From Thysanoteuthis rhombus (taxonomy: Eukaryota; Mollusca; Cephalopoda; Oegopsida; Thysanoteuthidae), in the NCBI GenBank assembly GCA_963457665.1, contig OY735209.1, positions 4,809,581 to 4,873,580 on the forward strand: a stretch of DNA of 64,000 nt, read 5' to 3'. Below are positions 23,622 to 34,905 of this stretch, in pieces (the stretch's first letter is position 1; each line of letters starts with the position of its first letter). The notes under the pieces are model-generated. The model worked only from the letters and a program-made list of their open reading frames with translations. It was not told the origin of the DNA and ran no database searches. A program made the translations under genes and the position numbers.

Positions 23622-24746
23622 TCAACAAGGTTTCTCTTCAGTGTGTTTTTTCATGTGAGTTTTCAAATTGGACCTCTGTGAAAATGCTGACCCACATATT
23701 GCACAAGAAAATGGTCTCTCTCCCGTATGTATTTGCATGTGATTTTTCAAATTGGATCTCACTGAAAATGCTGATCCACATATTTCACAAGAAAATGGTT
23801 TCTTTCCAGTGTGTAATCGTATGTGGTTTTTTAAACTGGAACTTATTGAAAATGCTGATCCACAGACTTTACAAGAAAATGGTTTCTCTCCTGTGTGTTT
23901 TCGCATGTGGCTTTTTAAACTAGACCCCTGTGAAAATACTGATCCACACACCTGACAGGAAAATGGCTTCTCTCCAGTATGTATACCCATGTGATCTTTC
24001 AGATGGGAAATCTGTGAAAATACATATCTACAAACTTCACAAGAAGATGGTTTCTCTCTTGTGTGTATTGCCACATGATCTTTCAAATGCGAACGCCGTG
24101 AAAATGCTGACCCACATACTTGACAAGAAAATGTTTTGTCTCCAGTGTGTATTCGTGTATGATGTTTCAAATTGGAGCCCCCTGAAAATGCTGATCCACA
24201 TACATCACAAGAAAATGGTCTCTCTCCAGTGTGAGTATGCATACGGGTTTTCAAACTTGAACTTTGTGAAAATGCTAATCCGCACACTTCACAAGAAAAT
24301 GGTTTCTCTCCTGTGTGTATTTGCATATGGTTTTTTAAACTGGAACTCTGTGAAAATGCTGTCCTACACACTTGGCAAGAAAATGACTTGTCTCCAGTAT
24401 GTATTCGCATGTGATCTTACAAACTTGAACTCTGAGAAAATGCTGATCCACACACTTCACAAGAAAACGGTTTCTCTCCTGTGTGTATTCGCATATGATT
24501 TTTCAAACTGGAACTCACTGAAAATGCTGACCCACATACTTGACAAGAAAATAGTTTTTCTCCTGTATGTATCCGCATGTGGTTTTTCAAACTGGAACTC
24601 ACTGAAAATGCTAATCCACATACTTCGCAAGAAAATGGTCTCTCTCCAGTGTGGGTTTGCATGTTTTTTTTAAAAAAGAAAATCTTTGAAAATGATGATC
24701 CGCTAACTTTGCAAGAGTAGGGTTTCTCTGCAGGGTGTGTTTCCAT
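23622..24746 (-). pseudogene. C2H2 zinc-finger gene interrupted by a nonsense codon (paralog 2)
   Basis: One continuous frame of 13 finger units on a 28-residue period is cut by a TAA at 24417-24419 inside unit 4, where every other finger of this type has Lys (SSSLK). The 5' piece is 109 residues from the ATG at 24746. The 3' piece could restart at the Met at 24410 and would give 262 residues with 9 units. Unit 1 has also lost its second Cys (to Ser) and first His (to Asn), and unit 6 has Arg for the first His. The upstream leader, from the acceptor at 24961-24962, also contains a stop (TGA after GSTF). No first-exon block like those of the other three loci was found upstream. Most likely a recent pseudogene. 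Alternatives are a short 3-finger product, a downstream-initiated 9-finger protein, or a sequencing error at one base. Confidence 0.8.
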
Positions 24747-24960
24747 GTTTGATTTGAAATTTGAATTTGTTGAAAATGCTGATGCACAGACTTTGCAAGG
24801 AAAAAGATTGTCTCTTTTAGTGATTTTACATCACTATTTGAATACAAACTCTGTCAAAATGTAGATCCATAAACTTTGCAGGAATACGTTTTATCTTTGG
24901 TCTGGATTTGCAAGTGTCTTTCTAAATTTGAAGGTTGTTGCTCTACTTTCAGATTGATAT
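24747..24960 (-). other. 5' part of the paralog 2 finger exon with degenerate fingers
   Basis: The minus-strand acceptor TTTACAG ends at 24961 and the exon starts at 24960 with the same two phase bases and Ile-Asn codons as its paralogs. It encodes NLERHLQIQTKDKTYSCKVY, in which the second finger Cys has become Tyr, then a TGA. A second degenerate unit, CKVCASAFS, has Asn in place of its first His and runs into the conserved Met-Glu-Thr-His start. Confidence 0.6.
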
Positions 24961-27950
24961 CTGTAAATGAAAAAGAATTATTTTTTCAAAACAAGAGACT
25001 CAACATTTGTTTGAAATCATGAAAAGTCAGTTCGTGCTCCAATGGACTGTAATATATATTTCATTAAGTTATGAATAAACAAATGGAATATAATTCGATT
25101 ACAGGAATTTTTGAAACTTTTGCCCAAGTTCTATCCATCAGAAACAAATGGACACTCCATTATTGATGAGAAAAATTGAGAAAATTGTACACCCTCTAAC
25201 ATTTAATCAACTGAACATGGGTAATTATGACAAAGCTTTTGATTTGGAAAAACAAATTGAATGAAAAACAGGAAAAATACCTTTTCATCATCACATTTCC
25301 TATTATTTAGAATTAAGAAATTAGAAAGGTTTTTATTGAAATTTTTTCTCTCAACTATGATAAATTGCTCATATTTGAGTTGATGCATACATGAGTAATT
25401 TTCCTCTAAATTTCCCAACAGCCTCATAACGTAAAAGACTGATTCTTGTTGACTGCTAAGTTTTTCCATTGTTCTGCACCGTTAAAAAAATATCTTCTGG
25501 CGAGAAATAAGAAACTCTCATCAATGTCAGTTTATAAATTCATCCAGCACCACAGAATTAAATGTTATAAACAAATGATAAGAATGATCAACTATCACTC
25601 AAAGACTACAATGTGAGAAATTCTGTTATCGGGACAAGAGGATGACCTCACAAGCTTTGGATAGAGGGTGTGGCAGAAATACTCCACTAAGCCATTAACC
25701 CCCATGTCCATGACACCTTGCAGTACATGTAATTGATAAAATATGAAATAAAAAACATGATTAAATCCAAAGTTGTTCTTTGGTTTGATTATAAAAAATT
25801 GCCCTGGGGTATTTCTGTATTTATTTTCTATACACTTAAATCAGAAGCTGTTTCTTGCCTTGGTTATAAAAATATGTTTAATCTACCCATTTACGTTCAA
25901 TATTAACTAATTACTTAGTTATAATTAGAAACAAAACAGTGTAGAAATACTATGGCCATATCCATTAGGAAGATCAGTCATTCGTAGTAGTGATAGCATG
26001 CATGTTCACACGTGAACAAGGCATTGATTATGTAATTCTATCTTATTCTACAATCTTTTATACCGATGGCTGTAATGTAAGCATTAAAACAGCAAACGCA
26101 GTTTGCATATACATGAAAAGAGATGCAGTTATTAATGTACATACAAGATTAACAACAGAAACAGTGATTAAAATAACAAAGACTGTATTTATTGAGATAA
26201 GCATCATATAGAATTAATATGATTGTAGCTCTCATCTGTAAATACATTTTTTCTTTAAAAAACAAAAAAACTAAACAAAATTCAGTCAATTTAGAAAAAA
26301 ATGTTTAAATGGATTATAAGACTGGTTCTATGATCATTTCTTCCATCCATGCAAGACAAAATCAAAAAGCCTTCAGACTGTGTTGAAAAATGTAAGAACA
26401 TATTGAAATGAATCAATAATGACTTTTTCAAAAACATCATTTATTTGGATGTGGATAGAAATTTTGAGACTATCTGTTAACTTAGTCAGACTCTTCCTGG
26501 CAGTGTAATGGCAGAATTAATGAAATTTTAGCTGGAAGGGAATCAGTTGAAGAGAAGCACTCAAAGTCAAAACTTTCTAGAATGGGAAAGTTGGGGTCAA
26601 GTTTAAATTCACACTTTCATTAGAAATCAAATCATCATGTAAAACCTTTCCAAATTCCTATATCCTATGTCCTTCACCGTGAAAAGATGTAACATCATGC
26701 AAAATTGTGGCCTAAAAAGTGGAATAGACAGACGGACCTGAATTTTTATATATACTTTGGTATCTTTAAATCTAAAATAATTTTTTGCTCTGATCATGAA
26801 AATTTGCTTGGGTGGTACTTATGTATTTAATCTCTAAAAATGTAAACTTGTCCACTGTAAGGTGGGTATCAGCATTGGTTCTGACACCAAGTGACAACAT
26901 AGGTTTCTTCATTTTTCAAGTGATCTTGGCTGGTTATATAAATATATGTATAGGTCATGAATTAGGAATCAACACTGACTCAGGCCAAATTGACAATCTT
27001 TCCTCAATAATCAGAAATTGTCAACATAGGTTTCTATAGATTTCAAGTGATTCTGACTGGTGGACTATGTGTGTGTGTGATGCATATAAACCACACAAAT
27101 GGAGCTAAAGGGCTTAAAATTTAGTGCCCATTATCATGTCTAGCAAAATGTTCGTTTTTTTGTCAGAATTCCCCTGCCCCCAATTTTTTTTCATTGGGGT
27201 GATTTACAATTTATATTTACAATGTAATTTCATGCAAAATTGATCCTTTAGTTTGTATCTGGCAATGTGAGAAAAGTGACTTATTCATTTTTTTCAATAA
27301 TTCTATAATTGATCACCCTGAACACAGCATACTGCCAAAAGACATTGGTTATGTGACCATTGAGTGATCAACCACATTTGTCTGAAATTTGTTTGAAACT
27401 CATTTCTTATTGTTTTGGGAAAGAAATTGGTGTAAAGATTGTGGTATTACAAAAGAAACCATTTTAATGATTTCAAATCAGAATTAGACTATTTCAAAAG
27501 TTAGTGTTTATATTTTTATAGGTATTTCATCAAACAAACCACTCATGTTCTCAATAGGGTTTAAGAGCTAAAACCCATGTCATTTCATATCATTAGAGAA
27601 TACTGCGAGACATTTGAAAATTACAGTAAGTAAATCAAAAAATAAAGTGAGCACATTAAAAACAATGATAAGAAAACCAAATTGAACAGGAATAATCGAA
27701 TAATCACATCTACCGCTTCATCACTGCAAATGTGGAGTTGAATTAGTTGAAACTCATCTTCCAATAACATCGATGAGCTTTTTTAGTTGGTCTCCACCAA
27801 AAGCTAATTCATAATTATTGAGTCCCCCCCCAATTACATTACATTTGCTAGGTCTTTATCATTACCCCTTGCTACAAAACCCTACACAATACACCTATTA
27901 GTAATACAACAATTCTGTAACACCTTTAAACTATGCTTTTCAAACATTCC
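24961..27950 (-). other. Intergenic or intronic flank upstream of paralog 2, no supported gene
   Basis: Stretches at 25.1-25.5 and 27.5-27.9 kb match the intron of paralog 1 (12.95-13.3 and 13.86-14.35 kb). By position this would be the intron of paralog 2, but I find no first exon. A short dispersed repeat at about 27310-27380 recurs in inverted orientation at 61557-61640. Only short, unsupported reading frames occur. Confidence 0.4.
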
Positions 27951-27952
27951 AC

Positions 27953-28757
27953 TAGTCGGAAAATGGTAGAATATCAGCCGGTTTGGGATAAAAACGAGTA
28001 GTTTATCTCATAAAGAAGTTTGATTTTTCCACTCCTTACTGCTATATTGTATCAACGTAATGGTTGCCATCTCCATCACGGATTCTGGTGACCATTGCAC
28101 GTATTGACTATGTTCCTTATTTCTTTACTGACAATTTTGCAGAACATCATTGGTTTTATAATTGATTTTTTGCTGACAGTTTTGTTTTGTATTTTTAGAA
28201 AATTTCTTTTCTGGATGAATTTGTGTTTTTTGTATTTTGTGTTTCTGGATTTCACACTATTAAGCAGTTGTGGACAGTGGAAGATTGAATAAGTTTTGAT
28301 CAGTTTTTTTCACTTTTTTTAAAGAAGTTCCATCAATTCATTTAGGGTTAGTTACTGGGATTAGTGTTAAAGTACGGAGGTGGGGTTAGTGTTAGGGTTA
28401 GGGTTAGGGTTTTATTGACAGATTGTAAGAAAATGCAAATTTGAGTACAGAAAACACAATAAAAGCAAAATTTTGAAAAAATACTTATTTTAAAATGCAA
28501 ATAATGCAAGTTACCCATGGAAGTTTTTTCTTTTCAAAAATGATTCCTACAAATTTGGAAAACGAAACAGTTTGCATAAAAAATCAGTTACATAGCTGGT
28601 GATGTTCAACCGCCCACGATAGCCCCCGCCCCAGAAGCCATGATGGTAGCGCCGGCCATTACTCTAAAATAGCGGTAAGTTTTTTTTAATAAAATAAACT
28701 ACTCGTTTTTTGCTGAAGCCGGTTGAAATTCTACTATTGCATAACTAGTAGAGTACT
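27953..28757. mobile_element. Fold-back / MITE-like element with long inverted arms
   Basis: The left end (ACTAGTCGG...GTAGAATATCAGCCGGTTTGGG...AACGAGTAGTTTAT) is mirrored at the right end (28690-28757: AAACTACTCGTTTTTTGC, AGCCGGTTGAAATTCTACTATTGC, ACTAGT). Weaker inverted similarity continues inward to about 28110 and 28600. No transposase is visible inside. It carries a short telomere-like tract. A run of G follows the right end. Non-autonomous DNA transposon inferred; target-site duplication not resolved. Confidence 0.65.
28384..28411 (+). repeat. Interstitial TTAGGG tract
   Basis: Three perfect TTAGGG units (28392-28409) preceded by GTTAGTG variants, inside the fold-back element. Another TTTAGGGTTAG lies at 28341. 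Confidence 0.85.
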
Positions 28758-30235
28758 GGGGGGGGGGGAATAGAGGAGTGTATTTCAGATTCCTCATAGA
28801 ACTGATGTATGACGGAAAAATTAGAAAAAAAACTGTTCAAGTCAAGTTCTTGAGTGAAGAAACAAATAACTTCTTGACGTTTAAAAGATGATCATGAACG
28901 CGATCCATTCATTTCATCAAGTCATGAAAAGTCTAAAATAACTACAATTTTTGACTGAAAGGTATAATCGAACAAAATGTCCATCAGATATAAATGCAAA
29001 GTAAAGATTAACAGATATTACTTATTTTAGTGGTACAAACATGGTTCTAAAATATTACTTATTCTAAAACTTAGATTAAAACATGACGATTATTACTTAT
29101 TCTTTCCGTGATATGAGGAACAAAATGAAAATTAAATCACAATAAAACATTTATTAATCCGAACTGACGAAAAAAATTGTAAATCAAATTACTTAATAAG
29201 TACAAATTCATTCAAAATATTCGTACAGCGGAGTTGACATTCTGGTCTGATGTCAGTTGTCTTTTTGTCTGATGAAGGGATTGTCTTCATTCTTTCATTT
29301 ACATCGAAGCAAAAATATTATTTTTTAATTTTTTAATGAAAAGTTTCAATCAATAAATTCATTCATACTGAATCTTTATTAGTATCTAATTGAATGAATG
29401 TTTTTTTCTCTTTTTCATCAGATTATTCTTCCGTCTGAAAATTGAATCTAAATTGATTTTTGGTTATGGGTATCAATAAGTCCCTCGGATTACCTCTAAG
29501 AATGGTGCCAGTGGCTCGAAAATAAAACTTGTTGTACAACTACTATAATAGAAAACGGTGACTCTAACTCACCGTTGGGAAAGGAAGTCTATAAAAAAAC
29601 ACATTTCAAACTATTTGTAGAAACTCAATGCATCAAATGATAAAAGAGGGACTCCCTTGTTCAAATGGAAATTATATGGCTCTCATCCGTTTTCAGTCAC
29701 CCGAAATGATAGATCATTTCGACTAGGTAAAAATCAACAGTCATTGGGTGTTTCGGTCGCAGACATTTCGGTTTTGATTTGTTTTTTTTTTAAAGGCGAA
29801 AACTCCACAATCTTCTTTTGTAAAAGGGGGAAACCATTCCATTCAGCCAATGCTATTCAAACCGGACGTAAGAACAGAAAAGTTAACCAACAAAGTCAAA
29901 TTTGAGCATCGTTATAATTCTGGAATAATTTTTAATTATGAAAGATTATTTTAGAAATCAAGCTAAAAAAATGGCATATGTTGACGATCTTCTGTAGATG
30001 AAAGCCGGCAATGTTGACCATCTTCGAAAGTAAGTATGGAAGGCCGGAGTTGACTAAAATGTCAATGAAGTGTTGCTAACTCAAAAAACATTTTCTCACT
30101 AGTATGATCGCCAAAAAGCTCTAAATTAAAAAATGATAGCTGAAAAAAACGCCCAGATTGAACAAATTACACCGTAAAGGTGCTGAAAATGGTCTAAACA
30201 AGCCAAGAATGTTTGAGCACTTTTTTTCCTTTCAA

Positions 30236-30420
30236 GTGTGGATCATATTTAATTCAATATCGCATTGTATCTAAGCAAATATGAAATGATAACTTCTAGT
30301 GATGATCGTCCGAATTATTTCCTTTTCTACACTTTCAGAAACGGTCGCCATTGATATAAACCCTCTCTGAAAACAACTATGGAAGACCAGAATTGGCTAA
30401 AACGATAAGATATTAGACAA
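30236..30420 (+). repeat. Direct repeat, copy 1 (partner 32646-32850)
   Basis: TTTAATTCAATATCGCATTG, GATAGC/GATAAC TTCTAG(T/C)GATGATC(G/A)TCC, and AACTATGGAA(G/C)ACC recur in the same order 2.4 kb downstream. A partial third copy lies at about 29990-30070. Confidence 0.7.
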
Positions 30421-30576
30421 AAAAAGAAAAAAATGATTTCTAGGGTTATAGTGAACTGCTAATTCACTATTTTGATAACAGCCACAAGTTTTCATTCCAT
30501 TTGGATAGATTCGGATTATGTTTCCTTATAAAATGTCTCTACAACGATCACATATACGTATCTTTATATATACATA

Positions 30577-30577
<1 letters not shown>

Positions 30578-30622
<45 letters not shown>
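30578..30622. repeat. (CA)n microsatellite
   Basis: Uninterrupted CA alternation of about 45 bases. Confidence 0.95.
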
Positions 30623-30625
<3 letters not shown>

Positions 30626-31676
30626 TTATTCAGACACGTATTTGTATGCATCTGATTTTGGTAAAAATATCTACCCGTAAAATATTTACATTAGCCAAAT
30701 TTTCTGCCAGAAAAACAAAAAAGTTGCATTGATCATTAAATAGATGGATACGAAGTAGGAAAAAGGAAGATTCCGATATTACGGGAAGAGAAACGATAAA
30801 GGTTATTCTGATCATTCTATTGATCGGTGGTTTTGAAATTTTAAAAACGTTAAAACCCTTTCTCTAAAGGAAATATTCTAGCTGACCCCTATTTTTCAGG
30901 AGTTTTTAGACTAATTGATAAATTACAATAAAAACCAAAGTTCGACTTTTAAAAATCAAATTTATTGATTCAGGTCTGTGTAACCATGTTTTCCAATAGC
31001 CATGCAATTGATAATGTTTTTTTGCTACCAGATTCACTGTGTCAGATTTAGAGGGAACCCTGCTGCAGACCCTTGAGCATTACTCCCAGTGGTCCGCAAA
31101 CCCCAGCTACAAAACTACTTATATAGATAGATACTGACCACTGAAGAGAGATAATTTTCAAAATGACATCTCAAGGTGGCAACAAAATCCTTGCCCGTAG
31201 TTGTTTATCATTAATCCTTGACAATTTTTCCCAAAGGTCTCAAGGAGTGTCAAATGTGCTCAATAACTTATCAAAAGTCTACCACAGTCTCACCATGGGA
31301 AATGTGTAATTTTCAAGATGGCATCAGAGATATCCCCAAAAGTTCCACATGAATTTCTATAGGATTTTGTAGAGTGATGAAGCTCATTTCTTGTATTGTT
31401 AAAATTTGGTTTATGGTAACACTCAGTCCCAGAAGAAAATTTTTTTTTCTTTCAGCTTAGAAGCTTTCAATCCATTAGACCTTACAATCATCCTCGAATC
31501 TGTTATTAGAAACAAATGTTTTTAGACAAAAATAGGACTTAGATTTATTATAGATAATTTGTGTAAACTGTATTTCCGTAAAGAATGGTGCATATAATTA
31601 GTGCCCAGTTTAGGATTGTAGTTACATTATGAACAGGATTAAAGAATGAAGAAATTCTTTTCCATACTGCCTTTCA

Positions 31677-31861
31677 ATTACCTCCCTTGACTTCTGCTAT
31701 TTACAAAGAGTTAGCATCGATTGTGAACGACGGTTGTTTTTATGTTAGATTCAATCAAAAAACATTCAGTTGATTTAGAATTTTATAGTTTTCTGTTTGT
31801 CTCTTATGTTTCATTTCCCTAAGGAAAAGAAATCAGACGAAAGAAAAGAAAAGAGAAAGAA
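31677..31861 (+). promoter_or_regulatory. First-exon block of paralog 3
   Basis: Contains one ATTACCTCCCTT motif (31677-31688), a GTGAACGACGGTTGTTTTT segment, CATTTCCCTAAGGAAAAG and AATCAGACGAAAGAAAAG, ending at a GTGAGTAT donor (GT at 31862-31863). It matches the blocks at 16.8-17.1 and 43.3-43.5 kb. The neighbouring 24-bp-spaced motif copies seen in those two are degraded here. An ATG in the exon does not continue in frame past the splice, so the exon is probably untranslated. Confidence 0.6.
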
Positions 31862-32645
31862 GTGAGTATAATGTTGACTTTTTTTTCCTTCAATTTCTCT
31901 CTTCACGAATAAAAATGAAATACATATTTGCAAGAAGACATTTTTTCAACTCACTAAAAAGAATCAAGGTGAAATAATTTTTAATCTGCGAAAATATTAT
32001 TTATCTTTACGAACATTGAATTTCCGACCGTGAAATTTCGCCAATTTGGAAGGGACTCTTTTCACCCCTCACCGTTTACAATTCGTCCCTGTGTTAAAGA
32101 AGATTTCGTATTCAATTTTTTTTATAAAATGAATTAAAAAAATATGAGCACGAAAACAGTATGAATTGTAAGATTATGATGTACTTCTTCAGTTATTCAT
32201 TTACAAGATTTTAAAAACATTTGTAAATGATAACAATATGAAATGTAACATAATATATTTCTTTTATTATTCATACAAGGTCACATATAAATTTATAAGA
32301 AAGATTAATCCATTTAATTCATCTACAATACCACAATCTTTTATTCGGAAAATATGAATATCGTCAAAATAAAGTTTGAAAAATTACAATCTCCTCATCC
32401 AGTAAGATGAGTCCAGTGCGAAGTTTCCTGAATACCGAAGAATGATCATATTATTTTACTTCTCAGGTGAGACGAGACATTCAATAATTTAAGTATGGAT
32501 GCATTACTTGTAAATTTGATTTACAAAATTTTGACACGGTATCAAAATCGAATGCCTTTAATATTGGTAAAAAGACATATCGGCCCACCTCATGGGACAT
32601 CGCACAACAAGACTTATTCAATTATTTATCAATATGTCTTTAAAG

Positions 32646-32850
32646 GGGGTCAAGTTTAATTCAATATCGCATTGTACGCTAGTCAATCTAAAAATGATAG
32701 CTTCTAGCGATGATCATCCAAATTAATTCCTTTTTTTTCTTATACTTCTGTGTCTGGTGTCCTTTGGAAAGTGTTGCCAGTGATGTCGACCTCTCTTGAA
32801 AGCAACTATGGAACACCGGAAATGACTAAAACGATTAAATATTACACACG
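32646..32850 (+). repeat. Direct repeat, copy 2 (partner 30236-30420)
   Basis: See the partner copy. The two copies bracket the first exon of paralog 3. Confidence 0.7.
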
Positions 32851-32869
32851 GGATTTCACCATTTCTTGT

Positions 32870-32890
32870 ATCTATCTATCTATCTATCTA

Positions 32891-32982
<92 letters not shown>
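32870..32982. repeat. Compound (TATC)n(CT)n(TA)n microsatellite
   Basis: A TATC run, then a pure CT run, then a pure TA run, in the intron of paralog 3. Confidence 0.95.
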
Positions 32983-32986
<4 letters not shown>

Positions 32987-34696
32987 ATTTAGAAAAACTA
33001 ATTTATTTGTATGATAATTTTTCATGATTCTCATTTTCTTGGATTTCTTTTTATTATCCACATTAACACCTGAAGATAATCTTAATTACATCTATAAATA
33101 GAACCTCCACCCGATATTTGGTCTTGGTGGTGTTGTACCTCTCAAGTTGCATTCAATGTTGTTGATGTTATGTTTTTGATATTTTCTGAATTGTATGCTG
33201 TCCACCCTAATCAACTCTGAGATTTTCTCATTTGTCGACTGTCTGTATCAAATGATGATTCAGAATTCACTGTTTTACTTAGCAAGCTGGATTCGATAAG
33301 AAGGAAAAAAAAGGAGGATTTCTTCATCTTGGAGAGAGAAAAAATAAGAATTTTCATCTTAATCTATCTATTCATTTATTTATTTATAAATCTTTATCAA
33401 TAAATACATCCAATGTTCTCGTCTAACATTTTATTTCGTTTAATTTTGTTTCTTAAAAAAAAAAAAAAATTTCTATTACAACGGTTACTTGCCGTTTGCT
33501 AAGTAAATGTAACATCTTGCAGAAGTTTGAGCCCAATTGTCTTCGAACCTATGTCCACAGAAATTTTTTTTTAGTTGATAATATTCTACAATCATTCTTC
33601 TATTCAATAGAATCTATCAACAACTCTGTTTTTTTTACAATGAAATTATTCGATTTCAAATTCCAAGTGTTTTATCGACACCTGACGTGTTTTGTCAGAA
33701 GTTTCCAATAGAAAATACCGTTGGTACGAGGCAAAAATTTTCACATTAAATCATTTTAGTGAAATCGGTATCCCCTGAAAGAACTTTCCAATGGCACCAA
33801 ATCTTTGACTTTGATCAATTGTAATTTGAAATAAAGTTATTTCGATTTCACGCAACACTGATTTTTGTAATTAAGGCACCTACAAACCAATAGAGCGGAA
33901 ACTGATTGTTAGTGACTGGAAACGGTGCTCTTTAGTTGAAAAAAGAAATGTTTTTCTGCTACGGTCAATTGTGGTTTTACTACTACCAGGTAACAGAGAT
34001 ACCAATTTTTTTTTTTTTTCTACAAATATCAACATTGCTTCATGGTATATGCTACTTCTTTACAATTATAACCATGATCATACCTCATACGATATTCAAT
34101 TGCTTTCAATTGCTTTTTATCGCAACTTAGAATCGGACCGTAATTCTACTAAATAATTGATGAAAATTTTTTTTTTTGACAGAAATTTTGGCTTTTTTCC
34201 GTGTCAAGAATCTTTATCAGTTTTTTTTTTTCCTTCAAGTGTCAGATGGCTGACTATTTCTCTGATCATTCACAAAAATTCATTTTATAATGTATATTTT
34301 ATCATCTTGTTCTTCCAATGTTGATATTCAAGATGTAAAATAAAATCATTTTTTAGCCCTTTGGATCATACAAAAATATACTATTCAACAGAACAGCAGT
34401 CAGTAGAAAGCCAAGCGGGTGAAACATCACTCAATCAAATTGGTTTTCTACAAATCAGCTGCATGATGACTCTGCTGTTGGCTGACTGAGTATTGGCGAT
34501 ATGGCATTCAATGAAAGAATTGAGAACCATTACTTTGTTGAACAGTAATATAAAATTTTCATTCATGGCTGAACATGAATTATTTATTACAGTCTATTTT
34601 AACTCAGATTGGCTGACTTATAACTTTATAATTGTGAACAAATCATGAATCTCTTGTTTTTAAAAAATAATAATTCTTCTTCAATTACAATTACAG

Positions 34697-34905
34697 ATAT
34701 CAGTAAGAGGAGAAAACAACAATCTTTAGATTTGAAAAGATACTTGCGAACCCAAACCAAAGATAAAACGTAATCCTACAAAGTTAATGGATCTACATTT
34801 TGACAGAGTTTGTATTCAAATAGTGAATCACTGTAAGAAACAATTTTTTTCCTTGCAAAGTTTATACATCAGCATTTTCAACAAATTTGCCTTTTTTAAT
34901 TGAAC
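34697..34905 (+). other. 5' part of the paralog 3 finger exon (leader with stops)
   Basis: AATTACAG gives an acceptor ending at 34696. The exon starts with the same phase as its paralogs (Ile-Ser-Lys-Arg-Arg) but meets a TAA directly after a Lys-Asp-Lys-Thr segment. The remainder is a decayed finger. Probably 5' UTR. Confidence 0.6.

Larger units (their letters stand above)
28758..31676. other. Between the divergent paralogs 2 and 3; no supported gene
   Basis: Contains an 11-G run at 28758, a GC-richer stretch at 29.47-29.9 kb with CGAAATGAT...ATCATTTCG, and copies of the repeat later seen at 32.65-32.85 kb. It also has the inverted 80-bp unit at 30.69-30.81 kb, a (CA)n tract and a dispersed repeat at 31225-31330. 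An 82-residue frame at 29657-29905 has no recognisable domain. Confidence 0.4.
31862..34696 (+). other. Probable intron of paralog 3
   Basis: Runs from the GTGAGT donor to the ACAG acceptor. It holds a diverged conserved intron start to about 32030, a direct repeat (32646-32850) that also lies upstream of the first exon, and a large compound microsatellite at 32870-32982. No coding region is supported. Confidence 0.55.

Noticed and set aside
29657..29905. 82-residue plus-strand frame
   Set aside because: No domain or codon signal; it overlaps repeat-like sequence with an internal inverted motif around ATCATTTCG.
34900..34905. TTG as the start of paralog 3
   Set aside because: A conserved ATG lies two codons downstream, in good context and shared by all paralogs. 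Non-ATG starts need evidence not available here.
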